Below are positions 27,063-36,224 of a DNA stretch of 64,000 nt, piece after piece (position 1 is the first letter of the stretch; each line of letters begins with the position of its first letter). The notes beneath the pieces are model-generated. The model was not told the origin of the DNA and searched no databases. It worked only from the letters and a program-made list of their open reading frames with translations. The DNA comes from Gillisia sp. (lineage in GTDB: Bacteria > Bacteroidota > Bacteroidia > Flavobacteriales > Flavobacteriaceae). Position numbers and translations under genes: made by a program. Location of the stretch: positions 30,160-94,159 of the forward strand of contig JAGXIL010000085.1 of assembly GCA_024635655.1 (NCBI GenBank), read 5' to 3'.

Positions 27063-28121
27063 ATGGGGGAGTTTGATACCCTACATATGCAGGCAGATTA
27101 CTACAAATATTCTTTAAATTTTAAACGCCCCAGCGGAACTTCCCGGGGCGTTCTTACTACCAAAGAAACCTGGTTTCTCATTCTTAGATCTGAAGAAAAA
27201 ACCGGAATAGGAGAGTGTGGGATCCTGCGCTCCCTCAGCATTGATGACAGGCCAGATTATGAAGAGAAACTTAAGTGGGTTTGTAAAAAAATAAGCTTAG
27301 GTGCAGAAATACTATGGGAAGAACTTCAGGAATTTCCCAGCATTCAGTATGGTGTGGAAATTGCTTTTCGATCTTTTGAATCTAAAGATCCTTTTTTATT
27401 ATATCCTTCAAAATTTACCGCCGGAAAAGATGCAATACCTATAAATGGCCTGGTATGGATGGGAGAGAAAGCATATATGAAGGAACAGATCTCAGAGAAA
27501 GTTAATTCCGGATTTAATTGTATTAAACTGAAAATTGGAGCCATTGATTTTCAGGCAGAACTTGATCTTCTAAAATATATTCGCAAGGAGTTTTCTTCAG
27601 AAAAAATTGAAATAAGAGTAGATGCCAATGGAGCCTTTTCTCCCACAGAAGCATTAAATAAACTTGAACAATTGAGCAGGTATGAGATCCATAGTATAGA
27701 ACAACCAATAAAAGCCGGCCAGTGGATTGAAATGGCTCACCTTTGCCGCGAGTCTCCAATACCTGTGGCTCTTGATGAGGAATTAATAGGAATAACTTCT
27801 GTTACTAAAAAGCAGGAACTAATACAAATGATTAAACCCCGGTATTTGATCTTTAAACCCAGTTTGATAGGTGGGATTCGCGGCACTACAGAATGGCTGG
27901 ATCTGGCGGAGGAGAATAATTGCGAGTGGTGGGTAACAAGTGCGCTCGAAAGCAATGTTGGCCTAAATGCCATTAGCCAATGGACATATACGCTTCAGTC
28001 TCCGCTTCCACAGGGATTGGGAACCGGAGGTTTATATACCAACAATTTTGAAAGTCCTTTAGAGGTACAAAATGGAACATTACAATATGATCCCAATAAG
28101 AGCTGGGATTTTAATTTATAA
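27063..28121 (+). CDS. menC: o-Succinylbenzoate synthase
   Basis: 352 residues from the first ATG, or 344 if the ATG at 27087 is used (MQADYYKYSLNFKRPSGTS, a family-like start). Enolase-superfamily barrel: the KxK catalytic pair in CIKLKIGAIDF, metal ligands D in EIRVDANGAF, E in IEQPI and D in VALDEELIG, and the opposite lysine in LIFKPSLIGG. It dehydrates SHCHC to o-succinylbenzoate in the menaquinone route. Flanking menA and menE support this over dipeptide epimerase. Cytoplasmic. Nine bases separate it from the CPBP gene. Confidence 0.92.
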   Translation: MGEFDTLHMQADYYKYSLNFKRPSGTSRGVLTTKETWFLILRSEEKTGIGECGILRSLSIDDRPDYEEKLKWVCKKISLGAEILWEELQEFPSIQYGVEIAFRSFESKDPFLLYPSKFTAGKDAIPINGLVWMGEKAYMKEQISEKVNSGFNCIKLKIGAIDFQAELDLLKYIRKEFSSEKIEIRVDANGAFSPTEALNKLEQLSRYEIHSIEQPIKAGQWIEMAHLCRESPIPVALDEELIGITSVTKKQELIQMIKPRYLIFKPSLIGGIRGTTEWLDLAEENNCEWWVTSALESNVGLNAISQWTYTLQSPLPQGLGTGGLYTNNFESPLEVQNGTLQYDPNKSWDFNL

Positions 28122-28129
28122 AAGAATTT

Positions 28130-29083
28130 ATGTTTATAGAACAGGCTTATAAAGGAAAAACAGACTGGTGGAGATATATCATTGGGATCGTAATTATATT
28201 TTTGGGATGGCAGTTGCTTGGAGTTATTCCTTTAACCGTTGTGGCCTATGTGGCCGCCGGGGATTTCGAAGTATTTTTTGCTGCTGCCGAAAATAATTTT
28301 ATGGATCTGGCAATAGATCCAAACCTGTTTTTGTTTTTACTCATACTTACATTTACTTTCGGATTACTGGGATTATGGTTTGCGGTTAAATATGTGCACG
28401 AGCAATCTTTTAAAGATGTAACCACTACCCGTGAAAAGGTAGACTGGTCGCGTATATGGTTCGCTTTCTTTATGGTGATCGCTGTGAATTTACCATTATT
28501 CATTATTGGATATTTAATTTCTCCGGAAGATCTTGTTTGGAATTTTGATCCTGTTCCCTTTGTCATTCTTCTGGTTATCGCAATTTTATTTCTTCCGCTG
28601 CAAACGAGTTTTGAGGAATATTTATTCAGAGGTTATTTTATGCAGGGCCTCGGGGTAATGGCAAAGAACAGATGGGTGCCGTTGATCCTCACATCTGTTT
28701 TCTTTGGATTGCTGCACGGTTTAAATCCTGAAGTTGAGAAACTTGGATATATTATGATGGTCTTTTATATAGGAACAGGATTTCTTCTTGGAATAATGAC
28801 TTTGATGGACGAGGGTATGGAGCTGGCATTAGGTTTTCATGCCGCCAATAACATTTTTGCAGCCATCCTGGTAACTGCAGACTGGACTGCCTTCCAGGTT
28901 CCTGCCCTATTCCGGGATATTTCTGAGCCTTCTGCAGGATTAGATATTGTAACTCCTGTAGTGGTTATTTACCCTATTTATCTGTTTATTCTAGCCCGAA
29001 AGTATAACTGGACCGACTGGAAAGGAAAACTTTTCGGGAAAGTTGCACGCCCTGAAACGTTAAAACCTTCAGAAGAATTTTAA
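28130..29083 (+). CDS. CPBP-family intramembrane metalloprotease-like protein
   Basis: 317 residues with about seven or eight membrane helices. The CPBP (Abi/Rce1) motifs are complete: EEYLFRGYF (EExxxR), FGLLHG (FxxxH) and HAANN (HxxxN), which together form the intramembrane glutamate-metal site. Bacterial members are implicated in protein processing, bacteriocin self-protection or unknown roles. It lies 8 bases after menC and 63 before menE, so it shares their transcript; I take this as positional conservation without evidence of a role in menaquinone synthesis. Confidence 0.9.
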   Translation: MFIEQAYKGKTDWWRYIIGIVIIFLGWQLLGVIPLTVVAYVAAGDFEVFFAAAENNFMDLAIDPNLFLFLLILTFTFGLLGLWFAVKYVHEQSFKDVTTTREKVDWSRIWFAFFMVIAVNLPLFIIGYLISPEDLVWNFDPVPFVILLVIAILFLPLQTSFEEYLFRGYFMQGLGVMAKNRWVPLILTSVFFGLLHGLNPEVEKLGYIMMVFYIGTGFLLGIMTLMDEGMELALGFHAANNIFAAILVTADWTAFQVPALFRDISEPSAGLDIVTPVVVIYPIYLFILARKYNWTDWKGKLFGKVARPETLKPSEEF

Positions 29084-29146
29084 TTTAATTTATATATTTT
29101 GTTAAATTTAGAACTTCACCTAAGAAGTCGGTTTAATAAAAGCTAT

Positions 29147-30244
29147 ATGAATGAAAAATTTGACGTACCGGAAGTTCATCCCGATTTTAAGTTAAACAAA
29201 CTTTATTTTTCCATTTCTGATCTTCAGAAGGTAGCTTACAACTATATAAAAGAAGGGGAGCACTATGAAGGGCTCATTGGCGACTTTATATTAGACTGGG
29301 TTAAACCATCCCCTTACCTGGAGGTTCAAACCTCAGGCTCTACAGGCAATCCAAAAAAAATAAGGATCAAAAAAGAACATATGGTAAATTCGGCTATGGC
29401 TACCGGGCAATTTTTTGATCTTCCGGAAAAATCTACCGCATTGATGTGTTTGCCGGCTAATTTTATTTCCGGTAAAATGATGTTGGTAAGAGCCATGGTT
29501 CTGGGCTGGGAAATGGATTTGATCCCCCCGTCCTCCAATCCTTTGGACCATGTATTTAAGACCTACGACTTTTGCGCCATGACGCCTTTTCAACTGGATA
29601 ATTCCCTGGGAAGGTTACATTTAATAAAAAAACTCATTGTAGGTGGAGGGGCTGTTTCCTCTCCTTTGCAGGAAATGGTCCAGGGAATAAATACTAAGGT
29701 ATACGAAACCTTTGGTATGACGGAAACCGTTTCCCATATCGCTGCAAAAAGATTGAATCCTGCAAAAAAAAGATCAGACCTCATACCTTTTAAAGTCCTG
29801 CCTGATATAAGTGTATCAGCTGATGAGCGAGGATGTCTGGTAGTTGATGCTCCTAAACTTTCTGAAGATATTATAATTACAAATGACGTGGTTGAAATTA
29901 TAACTTATAAAAAATTTTTTTGGAAAGGCAGGATTGATAATGTGGTAAATTCAGGAGGTATAAAACTTTTTCCTGAAGAAATAGAATCTAAATTGAACAG
30001 CGTTATTGACCGACGTTTCTTCGTAACCGGAATGCCTGACGATGCGCTGGGAGAAAAACTGGTATTATTTGTAGAAGCCGATTTTTCTGAAGATCTACTG
30101 GAGGAACTTCAAAAGCAGGTTCAATCTGTCGAATCGCTGGAGAAGTACGAAGTTCCGAAGAAAATTTACCTTATTCAAAAATTTGAAGAAACCCCTAACG
30201 GTAAGATCCACAGGGAAAATACTGTCACCAGCAGAAAAAAATAA
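29147..30244 (+). CDS. menE: o-Succinylbenzoate-CoA ligase-like AMP-binding enzyme
   Basis: 365 residues from ATG 29147; an in-frame TTG at 29099 is less likely. ANL-superfamily motifs are the P-loop TSGSTGNPKKIRI, the YETFGMTETVSHIA motif, the hinge KGRIDNVVNSGGIKLFPEEIE, and the C-terminal lysine in PNGKIHRE. At 365 residues it is about 100 shorter than many ANL enzymes, as is common for MenE of Bacteroidota. It activates o-succinylbenzoate with ATP and CoA, downstream of MenC; menC lying two genes upstream supports the assignment. Confidence 0.88.
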   Translation: MNEKFDVPEVHPDFKLNKLYFSISDLQKVAYNYIKEGEHYEGLIGDFILDWVKPSPYLEVQTSGSTGNPKKIRIKKEHMVNSAMATGQFFDLPEKSTALMCLPANFISGKMMLVRAMVLGWEMDLIPPSSNPLDHVFKTYDFCAMTPFQLDNSLGRLHLIKKLIVGGGAVSSPLQEMVQGINTKVYETFGMTETVSHIAAKRLNPAKKRSDLIPFKVLPDISVSADERGCLVVDAPKLSEDIIITNDVVEIITYKKFFWKGRIDNVVNSGGIKLFPEEIESKLNSVIDRRFFVTGMPDDALGEKLVLFVEADFSEDLLEELQKQVQSVESLEKYEVPKKIYLIQKFEETPNGKIHRENTVTSRKK

Positions 30245-30268
30245 TTTTTTGCCTACACCTCTAATCTT

Positions 30269-31588
30269 ATGAAAAATTATTTCCTGTTATTGTTGCTATG
30301 CGGCATATCTTGTTACTCCCAGGTGTTACCCGAAAAAGAACGTGCATCCCTTGTAGATGAGATCCTTAAGGATAGATTTGAAAATCTATTACCTGATTTA
30401 ATGGATAGAACAGATATCGATATGTGGATCCTGATCTCCAGGGAATACAATGAAGATCCTGTTTTAAGGACGATGTTGCCTGCTACCTGGTTAAACGCAA
30501 GACGTACCACAATCCTTGTTTTTTATCGTGATCAACCTAAAGATACTCTGGAAAGGCTTGCGGTTGCCCGTTATAATATTGGAGAAAATATCACCTCTGC
30601 CTGGAATCCTGAATCTCAACCGGACCAATGGCAGGCCCTGGTAGAAATAATAGAGGACAGGGATCCAGATAAAATAGGATTAAACTTTTCTGAACATTTT
30701 GCAATTGCTGATGGCCTGGTAAAGACAGATCATGAGGATCTTATGGAGGTTTTACCTCAAAGTTATCAGAATAAAGTAGTTTCTGCTGAAGATCTTGCTA
30801 TAGGATGGATAGAATCGCGAACAGAAAAGGAAATGGAGCTATACGAGGAGCTTGTGGCAATCACACATTCTATAATTGCAGAAGCATTTAGTGAGAAAGT
30901 GATCACACCCGGAGAAACAACTTCTGAAGACGTAGTTTGGTGGATGCGCCAGAAAGTAACCGATCTTGGGCTTGAAACCTGGTTTCATCCTACCGTGGAT
31001 ATTCAAAGAAATGACGAGGCTTTAAAAGATCACATTGAGGCTTTTTCCTCAGGTTATGGCGAAACAGTGATCCGGGAGGGGGACCTGCTGCATTGTGATT
31101 TTGGAATTACCTATTTAAGGCTGAATACAGATTGCCAGCAACACGCTTATGTTTTAAAATCCGGAGAAAATGAAGCTCCGGAGTTTCTTCAGGAGGCATT
31201 GGAAAAGGGGAATGAAGTTCAGGATTTCCTCACCCGGAATTTTAAAACGGGAAGTTCCGGAAATGAGATTCTTCTGGCTTCATTAGCGAATGCAAAAGAG
31301 GCAGGTTTACGTCCATCCATTTATACACATCCCTTAGGACTTTATGGACATTCTTCTGGGCCAACCATAGGAATGTGGGATTCCCAGGGTGGGGTAGAAG
31401 GCACCGGGGATTACCCGCTTTTTCCCAATACCGTTTATGCCATTGAATTAAACACCACAGTAGAAATCCCGGAATGGGAAAAAGATATCCGCATCATGCT
31501 GGAAGAGGCAGGATATTGGGGGAAAGATGGTTTTAGGTATGTCAATGGAAGACAAACAGAAATGCATGTGATCCCGTCAAAAAAATAA
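30269..31588 (+). CDS. Secreted M24-family (Xaa-Pro-like) peptidase
   Basis: 439 residues with a signal peptide (MKNYFLLLLLCGISCYSQ). After an N-terminal domain with DIDMWILISREYNEDP, the pita-bread domain follows. Likely metal ligands are Asp in LLHCDFGITY, Asp in LNTDCQQ, His in GHSSGP, Glu in AIELNTTVE and Glu near the end in IMLEEAGYW, so all five are present. It should cleave peptides, perhaps with proline at P1', in the periplasm or outside. It is 24 bases after menE but likely a separate function. It converges with the GH65 remnant. Confidence 0.88.
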   Translation: MKNYFLLLLLCGISCYSQVLPEKERASLVDEILKDRFENLLPDLMDRTDIDMWILISREYNEDPVLRTMLPATWLNARRTTILVFYRDQPKDTLERLAVARYNIGENITSAWNPESQPDQWQALVEIIEDRDPDKIGLNFSEHFAIADGLVKTDHEDLMEVLPQSYQNKVVSAEDLAIGWIESRTEKEMELYEELVAITHSIIAEAFSEKVITPGETTSEDVVWWMRQKVTDLGLETWFHPTVDIQRNDEALKDHIEAFSSGYGETVIREGDLLHCDFGITYLRLNTDCQQHAYVLKSGENEAPEFLQEALEKGNEVQDFLTRNFKTGSSGNEILLASLANAKEAGLRPSIYTHPLGLYGHSSGPTIGMWDSQGGVEGTGDYPLFPNTVYAIELNTTVEIPEWEKDIRIMLEEAGYWGKDGFRYVNGRQTEMHVIPSKK

Positions 31589-31613
31589 GATCAAGGGGGG
31601 CAATTATTATTTA

Positions 31614-31892
31614 TTAAACTTCATTTTCAGCCTTTTCCCCTTTTGCCCATGCCCGTAAATTTTCCAGGGTAGTTTCCATATCCTCTTGTATAGCCTCCCG
31701 GGTGAGAAATGCCTGATGCGCACGATTAAAACCCCCTGCCACATAAGTTTCGGGGTAATTAAAATCATTATTGGGATTCTCCTCAGCAGCTCCCCGGGTT
31801 CCCAGATACCCATTGCCTAATGTACATAGAGCTTCACGAAGTTTTTGTTCTTTAGGTTTCCATTTATTATAGGTTATACAAAAAGCCGCCAT
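31614..31892 (-). pseudogene. GH65 sugar-phosphorylase N-terminal remnant
   Basis: 92 codons. Residues 9-56 match the beginning of glycoside hydrolase family 65 phosphorylases (trehalose, kojibiose or maltose type): KLREALCTLGNGYLGTRG followed by YPETYVAGGFNR. Full enzymes are about 750-800 residues with the catalytic (alpha/alpha)6 barrel further on, and none of that is present. The final 35 residues (from AHQAFLTREA to KAENEV) are charged and helical, either the far C-terminus of the same gene after an internal deletion or unrelated sequence. It lies 39 bases behind the phosphomutase/phosphatase fusion. It may still be translated, but it cannot have GH65 activity. Confidence 0.6.
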
Positions 31893-31931
31893 AGTTTATT
31901 AATTTTACGTGGGGCACTTTTTAATTTTTTT

Positions 31932-33467
31932 CTATATGATCCTTTGCTTTATATGGTTCAGGAATTCTGATACTTCATCAGTATCACGAAGGGCAAATGA
32001 GGCGGAAGTTTTTTCACCGTGAGAACCTACAAGAATTCCAATCCCATCTTCTTTAATTGCCTCAAATCCGTCTTCATCTGTAATATCATCTCCCAAATAA
32101 ATGCGAAGGTAATCTTCCGGTTTCCAGTTCATTTTTTCTGTGAGCCAGTTTATAGCATATCCTTTATTCCAGTCTAAATCAGGCTTCAATTCCATGATCT
32201 TCTTACCACTTCCTGTTTTTAAGATCTCCTGCCTGTCTGCTTCTTTTTGTACTTCATTTTTCACCGTTTGCACCATCTCATTATCCTGTACATTTCTGTA
32301 ATGCACAGCAATGGCAAATTTCTTCCTTTCAACCTTTGCTCCCTGAATATTCTTTAAATGTTCATTTAATCTTTTTTCAGCTTCATCAAGGGCAGGAGTG
32401 ATCTCTTTTTCTGATTCATGCACCATCTTCAGATCATCAGGCCCTGAAATGTCAAAACCATGACTTCCCGCGTAGATCAATGTTTCTATATTTATTTTAC
32501 TTTTTAGATCCTGAAGGTCTCGACCGCTTATGACCGCTACAGGGATACGGGTAGAAAGATGTGTGATAACTTCACGGTTATCATCCGGTAATTCTGCGGC
32601 TTCAGGATCTCTAACTATAGGAGTCAGGGTTCCGTCATAATCAAGAAAAACGACCAACTGCCTTTCCCCCTTTATTTCAAATAAGTGTTCAATTTCATCC
32701 ATTGCATGGGGAAGATTCTCATGGGGTTCCCGGTCAATTTCTAAAAGGTCTGTGAGTTTTTTAACTACAATATCTGCCCCGGCTTCTTTTAAGGCCTCTT
32801 CTTTTCCATTTCTTGCCACCCCAACCACACAGCCAAAACTTCCTTTTTTTCCGGCTTGTACGCCCTGGATCGCGTCCTCAATAACAATAGTCTCAGCTAT
32901 GTTCACCCCCAGATATTCAGCTGCTTTTATAAACATATCGGGTTCCGGTTTTCCTTTAATGTTTTTTTCTACTAAAGTATTTCCATCTACCCTGACTTCA
33001 AACCTGTCCTCAAGCCCGGCTTTTTCCAAAATATATTTACAATTTTTACTGGAGGAGATCACGGCCAGTTTAATATTTTCTTTTTTCCATTTGTCGATCA
33101 TTTTCAATGCATCTTCATAAACCTCTACACCCTCTTTCTCTATAACCTCTCTAAACATCCTGTTTTTTCTTTTTCCCATTCCATGAACTGTGTTCTTTTC
33201 AGGATCGTCATTGGGATCACCTTCCGGAATTTCAAGATTTCGCGATCTTAAAAAACCACGAATTCCATCCAGGCGGGGAATACCATCTATGTATTTATTG
33301 TAATCATATTTAATATCCAGAGGCCGAAAACCTTCTCCCTGTCTTTCTCTCAAAAAATCATCAAACATTTTTTTCCAGGCCCTGGCATGTACCGTTTCAG
33401 TTTTTGTAATAACCCCATCCAGATCCAGGATGACGGCTTCAAAATTCAGGTTCTTTAGTTTTGACAT
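31932..33467 (-). CDS. Beta-phosphoglucomutase/trehalose-6-phosphate phosphatase fusion
   Basis: 511 residues with two HAD phosphatase-fold domains. Domain 1 (about 8-245) is beta-phosphoglucomutase-like: nucleophile and acid D15 and D17 in DLDGV, RLDGIRGFL, the SSSKNCKYIL motif and VIEDAIQGVQAG. Domain 2 (about 262-505) is a trehalose-6-phosphate phosphatase (OtsB): D276 and D278 in FLDYDGTLTPI, VISGRDLQDL, AGSHGFDI, ELKPDLDWNKGYA and YLGDDITDEDGF. One protein thus couples beta-glucose-1-P to glucose-6-P conversion and T6P dephosphorylation. Cytoplasmic. A GH65 phosphorylase that would make beta-glucose-1-P from trehalose is truncated just downstream. No T6P synthase is in the window. Confidence 0.88.
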   Translation of the reverse strand: MSKLKNLNFEAVILDLDGVITKTETVHARAWKKMFDDFLRERQGEGFRPLDIKYDYNKYIDGIPRLDGIRGFLRSRNLEIPEGDPNDDPEKNTVHGMGKRKNRMFREVIEKEGVEVYEDALKMIDKWKKENIKLAVISSSKNCKYILEKAGLEDRFEVRVDGNTLVEKNIKGKPEPDMFIKAAEYLGVNIAETIVIEDAIQGVQAGKKGSFGCVVGVARNGKEEALKEAGADIVVKKLTDLLEIDREPHENLPHAMDEIEHLFEIKGERQLVVFLDYDGTLTPIVRDPEAAELPDDNREVITHLSTRIPVAVISGRDLQDLKSKINIETLIYAGSHGFDISGPDDLKMVHESEKEITPALDEAEKRLNEHLKNIQGAKVERKKFAIAVHYRNVQDNEMVQTVKNEVQKEADRQEILKTGSGKKIMELKPDLDWNKGYAINWLTEKMNWKPEDYLRIYLGDDITDEDGFEAIKEDGIGILVGSHGEKTSASFALRDTDEVSEFLNHIKQRII

Positions 33468-33655
33468 CTCTTAATTTAATATTTAACGGTGCACTTATAA
33501 AAAAGCGCTACATTTTTCTAGTAGTAGTGGTACTTAAATTACTAATTATTTAATGAACAGCAGGGGAATCTAAGTGGATTAAAAAAAATTTAACGGGAGA
33601 ATATTTATAGTTCTCAAACATACGCGAGGATTTACTCATGAGCATAAAAATATAA

Positions 33656-33681
33656 AACCCGCAGTTGTTTAGCTGCAGGTT
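33656..33681 (-). terminator. Terminator after the second M1 peptidase gene
   Basis: On the minus strand AACCTGCAG and CTGCGGGTT pair (one G-U) and are followed by TTTATATTTTT. Confidence 0.8.
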
Positions 33682-33702
33682 AAGATGATTGTTAAGCTGA
33701 TT

Positions 33703-35340
33703 TTATTCTAAAAAAGAAGACTCGATATAAAATTTTTGTTCATTTATCTCTATGTCTTTCTTATCCTGAACTTTGGGTTCTAACATCTGCCAATCTTTGG
33801 TAGGGTGTAATCTATTTTCTTTGCCTTTAATAAAAACATCAACGGGCATTTCAAAATCTTCAACATCAGCCTCCCAACGATAGGAGACACTATTACCCTC
33901 CTTTTTAAATTGAAGCCGGGGCAATCCTGCGTGTCTTAAATACTGGTCAAAAACAGGTTTTAGATCAACATCTGTTGCTTCATTAAAAAAGCGTTCAGTG
34001 GCTTCCGTGTTGATTATTTGATGTTTATAGGTTTCGGTATAATCTTTTAGAGTTTTCCACCAAAGCTCATCATCATTAAAAATACTTCTGATGTTGTTCA
34101 GCAAATTTGATCCTTTGTAATACATATCTCCGGAACCTTCAGAATTAACTCCGTAATCTCCAATTATGGGTGAATCATTACCTATTGCTCTTCGCGTTCC
34201 CTTTAAATATTCCAAAGCATCTTTCTTTCCCCAGCGGCATTCAATATAAACAGATTCAGAATAAGCCGTAAACCCTTCATGGATCCACATATCTGCTATG
34301 TCTTCTGCGGTAATACTGTTTCCGAACCATTCGTGTCCCGATTCGTGGATTATTATAAAATCAAATCTTAACCCTATTCCTGTTCCGGAAAGATCATTTC
34401 CCAAATAACCCATTTTATATTCATTGCCATAGGCCACCACACTTTGATGTTCCATACCCAGATAGGGAGTTTCCACCAGTTTAAACCCGTCTTCCACAAA
34501 AGGATATTCCCCGAATTTTTCGTAAAAACAATCCATCATAGGCTTTACCTCTTCAAACTGCTTTTTCGCTTTTTCCAGATTGTATGGAAGGACATAATAA
34601 TCGAGATCCAGATCTTCGTAGGAGTCATTAAAATGTACATAATTTCCAATGTTTAATACCACATTGTAATTATTGATTGGATTGGTTACTTTCCAGCTCC
34701 AGCGGGTATATCCGTCGCCAAGGTCTTCTTGCCCCAGGAACCTTCCGTTGGAAACATTCATCAGGCCGTTGGGAACAGCAGCTTCAATTAAAACTTCTTC
34801 CGGTTCATCGCTTTGATGGTCCTTGTTAGGGTACCACAAACTCGCCCCTGTGCCCTGAACAGCAACTGCTATCCACGGATTTCCCTCTTCATCCTTTTCA
34901 AAAACGAACCCGCCGTCCCAGGGGGCATTTCTCGCAATTAAGGGGTGCCCTGAATAATATACCCGAATGGAATCTTTTTCCAGTTTTTTCAGGGGTTCAT
35001 CAAATTCCACAAAAACTGCATTGTATTTTCGGTCGTATTGCAATTCTTTATCCTGATGGATTATGGAATCTATCAACATATTTTCAAACAGGTCGATTTG
35101 CATTACCGGCAGCTCTTCTCCAGTTTGAAATGTAATGGTATTGAATCCCGAAATAAATCTCTCTTCAGGGTCTACCCGTACCTGAAGATGATATTTTAAA
35201 ACATCATAAGATCTTTCCGTTCTTAATGAACCACGCAGCGAATCGGCTTCGGTATAATTTTGTTGCTTATTACTTAGGACCTGGGAGTAAGTCCAGGTAG
35301 TGAAGAATATAGTAAAAACGAAGAGCAGTAGATTTTTCAT
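33703..35340 (-). CDS. Secreted M1-family metallopeptidase, short form
   Basis: 545 residues from ATG 35340 (MKNLLLFVFTIFFTTWTYSQ, a signal peptide); an in-frame ATG at 35439 lies inside the upstream gene. Beta-sandwich domain about 30-250, then the catalytic domain with GMEHQS (295-300, in place of GAMEN), HESGHEWFG (H332, E333, H336) and the third ligand E355 in IHEGFTAY. It lacks the long helical C-terminal region of the M1 enzyme at 12377. It should act on peptides outside the cytoplasm. The gene lies 4 bases after a secreted unknown and behind the carboxylase, forming a three-gene operon. Confidence 0.92.
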   Translation of the reverse strand: MKNLLLFVFTIFFTTWTYSQVLSNKQQNYTEADSLRGSLRTERSYDVLKYHLQVRVDPEERFISGFNTITFQTGEELPVMQIDLFENMLIDSIIHQDKELQYDRKYNAVFVEFDEPLKKLEKDSIRVYYSGHPLIARNAPWDGGFVFEKDEEGNPWIAVAVQGTGASLWYPNKDHQSDEPEEVLIEAAVPNGLMNVSNGRFLGQEDLGDGYTRWSWKVTNPINNYNVVLNIGNYVHFNDSYEDLDLDYYVLPYNLEKAKKQFEEVKPMMDCFYEKFGEYPFVEDGFKLVETPYLGMEHQSVVAYGNEYKMGYLGNDLSGTGIGLRFDFIIIHESGHEWFGNSITAEDIADMWIHEGFTAYSESVYIECRWGKKDALEYLKGTRRAIGNDSPIIGDYGVNSEGSGDMYYKGSNLLNNIRSIFNDDELWWKTLKDYTETYKHQIINTEATERFFNEATDVDLKPVFDQYLRHAGLPRLQFKKEGNSVSYRWEADVEDFEMPVDVFIKGKENRLHPTKDWQMLEPKVQDKKDIEINEQKFYIESSFLE

Positions 35341-35344
35341 ATTG

Positions 35345-36220
35345 CTATTGTGATGGAGTAATATATATTTTTGCAGAAGGATCTTTTTGGTATATCTCCT
35401 GCATTTCGCGATGAAATTTGTCAAAACCTTTTCTATCAACTCCGTTAGGCTTGTTGTAGGAATAATGATATTTGAGAATTTCCATATCCATGGAAGTCAG
35501 ACTTCTTATACCTTTGAATCCGGAGAGATAGGCTGGAGATTTGATTTGGTTTGAATCGTGGAACATACCAAGGGAATTAAAGAACTGGTTCTTCAAATTA
35601 GCTATTTGATGAACCGGATCCCTGATTGCATCTGTGTCAACCTTAAGAAAGCCTTTTGTCAACCTATTCCTGTTATTCCAGTAAACATAATATCCCGCTG
35701 TAAATGAATTTAGATGAGGTTCATAATTTACAGTGTCTTTGGAATTGGTATAATAAATATGAAAGTTTGCATCTTCCAGTTTTTGGACTTCACTAATTGT
35801 TAAGGAATCTACCCCCGCTGATAACCCCCTGGTAAAATTTTGAAGCGCCGTTCTGTGTTTTTCCGGAACAGAAGGATTAAAAAATATTTTAATTTCATCT
35901 TCCCATAATCTTAAATGTTGGCTGTCATTATAGAAAACTATGTCCTTATATAATTCCAGGAATTCAGGTTTCCGGAACTCGTAGTTCATTTCAAATCCAT
36001 TCTCATACTTTGGCGGAATATAATCCGTGGGCATTTTTACCAGGGTATCTCCACGGTGAAATCGGAAATCCAGGCTGTCCTGTTTGGTAAGTTCTTTTCC
36101 GAGTTCCTTATATTCCTGAAGTGGGATATAAAATGATTGGACGGTTTTTTCATTCGGAATATCCTGAGAAAAAACGGCCATACAAAGGAAAATCAATAAA
36201 AGGCTTAATGGTAATTTCAT
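35345..36220 (-). CDS. Secreted protein of unknown function
   Basis: 291 residues with a signal peptide (MKLPLSLLLIFLCMAVFSQ). From about residue 100 the order LRLWEDEIKIFF, FTRGLSAGVDSL, FHIYYTN, LKNQFFNSLGMFHDS and SMDMEILKYHY resembles DUF2927-type putative proteases: the family normally has an E-x2-Q-LG-x3-D motif at the place where LKNQFFNSLGMFHD stands. If so, the acidic catalytic residue appears replaced. The family link is tentative. It is 4 bases downstream of the carboxylase gene and 4 bases upstream of the M1 peptidase gene. Confidence 0.6.
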   Translation of the reverse strand: MKLPLSLLLIFLCMAVFSQDIPNEKTVQSFYIPLQEYKELGKELTKQDSLDFRFHRGDTLVKMPTDYIPPKYENGFEMNYEFRKPEFLELYKDIVFYNDSQHLRLWEDEIKIFFNPSVPEKHRTALQNFTRGLSAGVDSLTISEVQKLEDANFHIYYTNSKDTVNYEPHLNSFTAGYYVYWNNRNRLTKGFLKVDTDAIRDPVHQIANLKNQFFNSLGMFHDSNQIKSPAYLSGFKGIRSLTSMDMEILKYHYSYNKPNGVDRKGFDKFHREMQEIYQKDPSAKIYITPSQ

Positions 36221-36224
36221 AGAT

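Noticed and set aside
31607..31813. A 68-codon minus-strand open frame overlapping the GH65 remnant
   Set aside because: It lies in a shifted frame of the remnant and shows no homology-like pattern.
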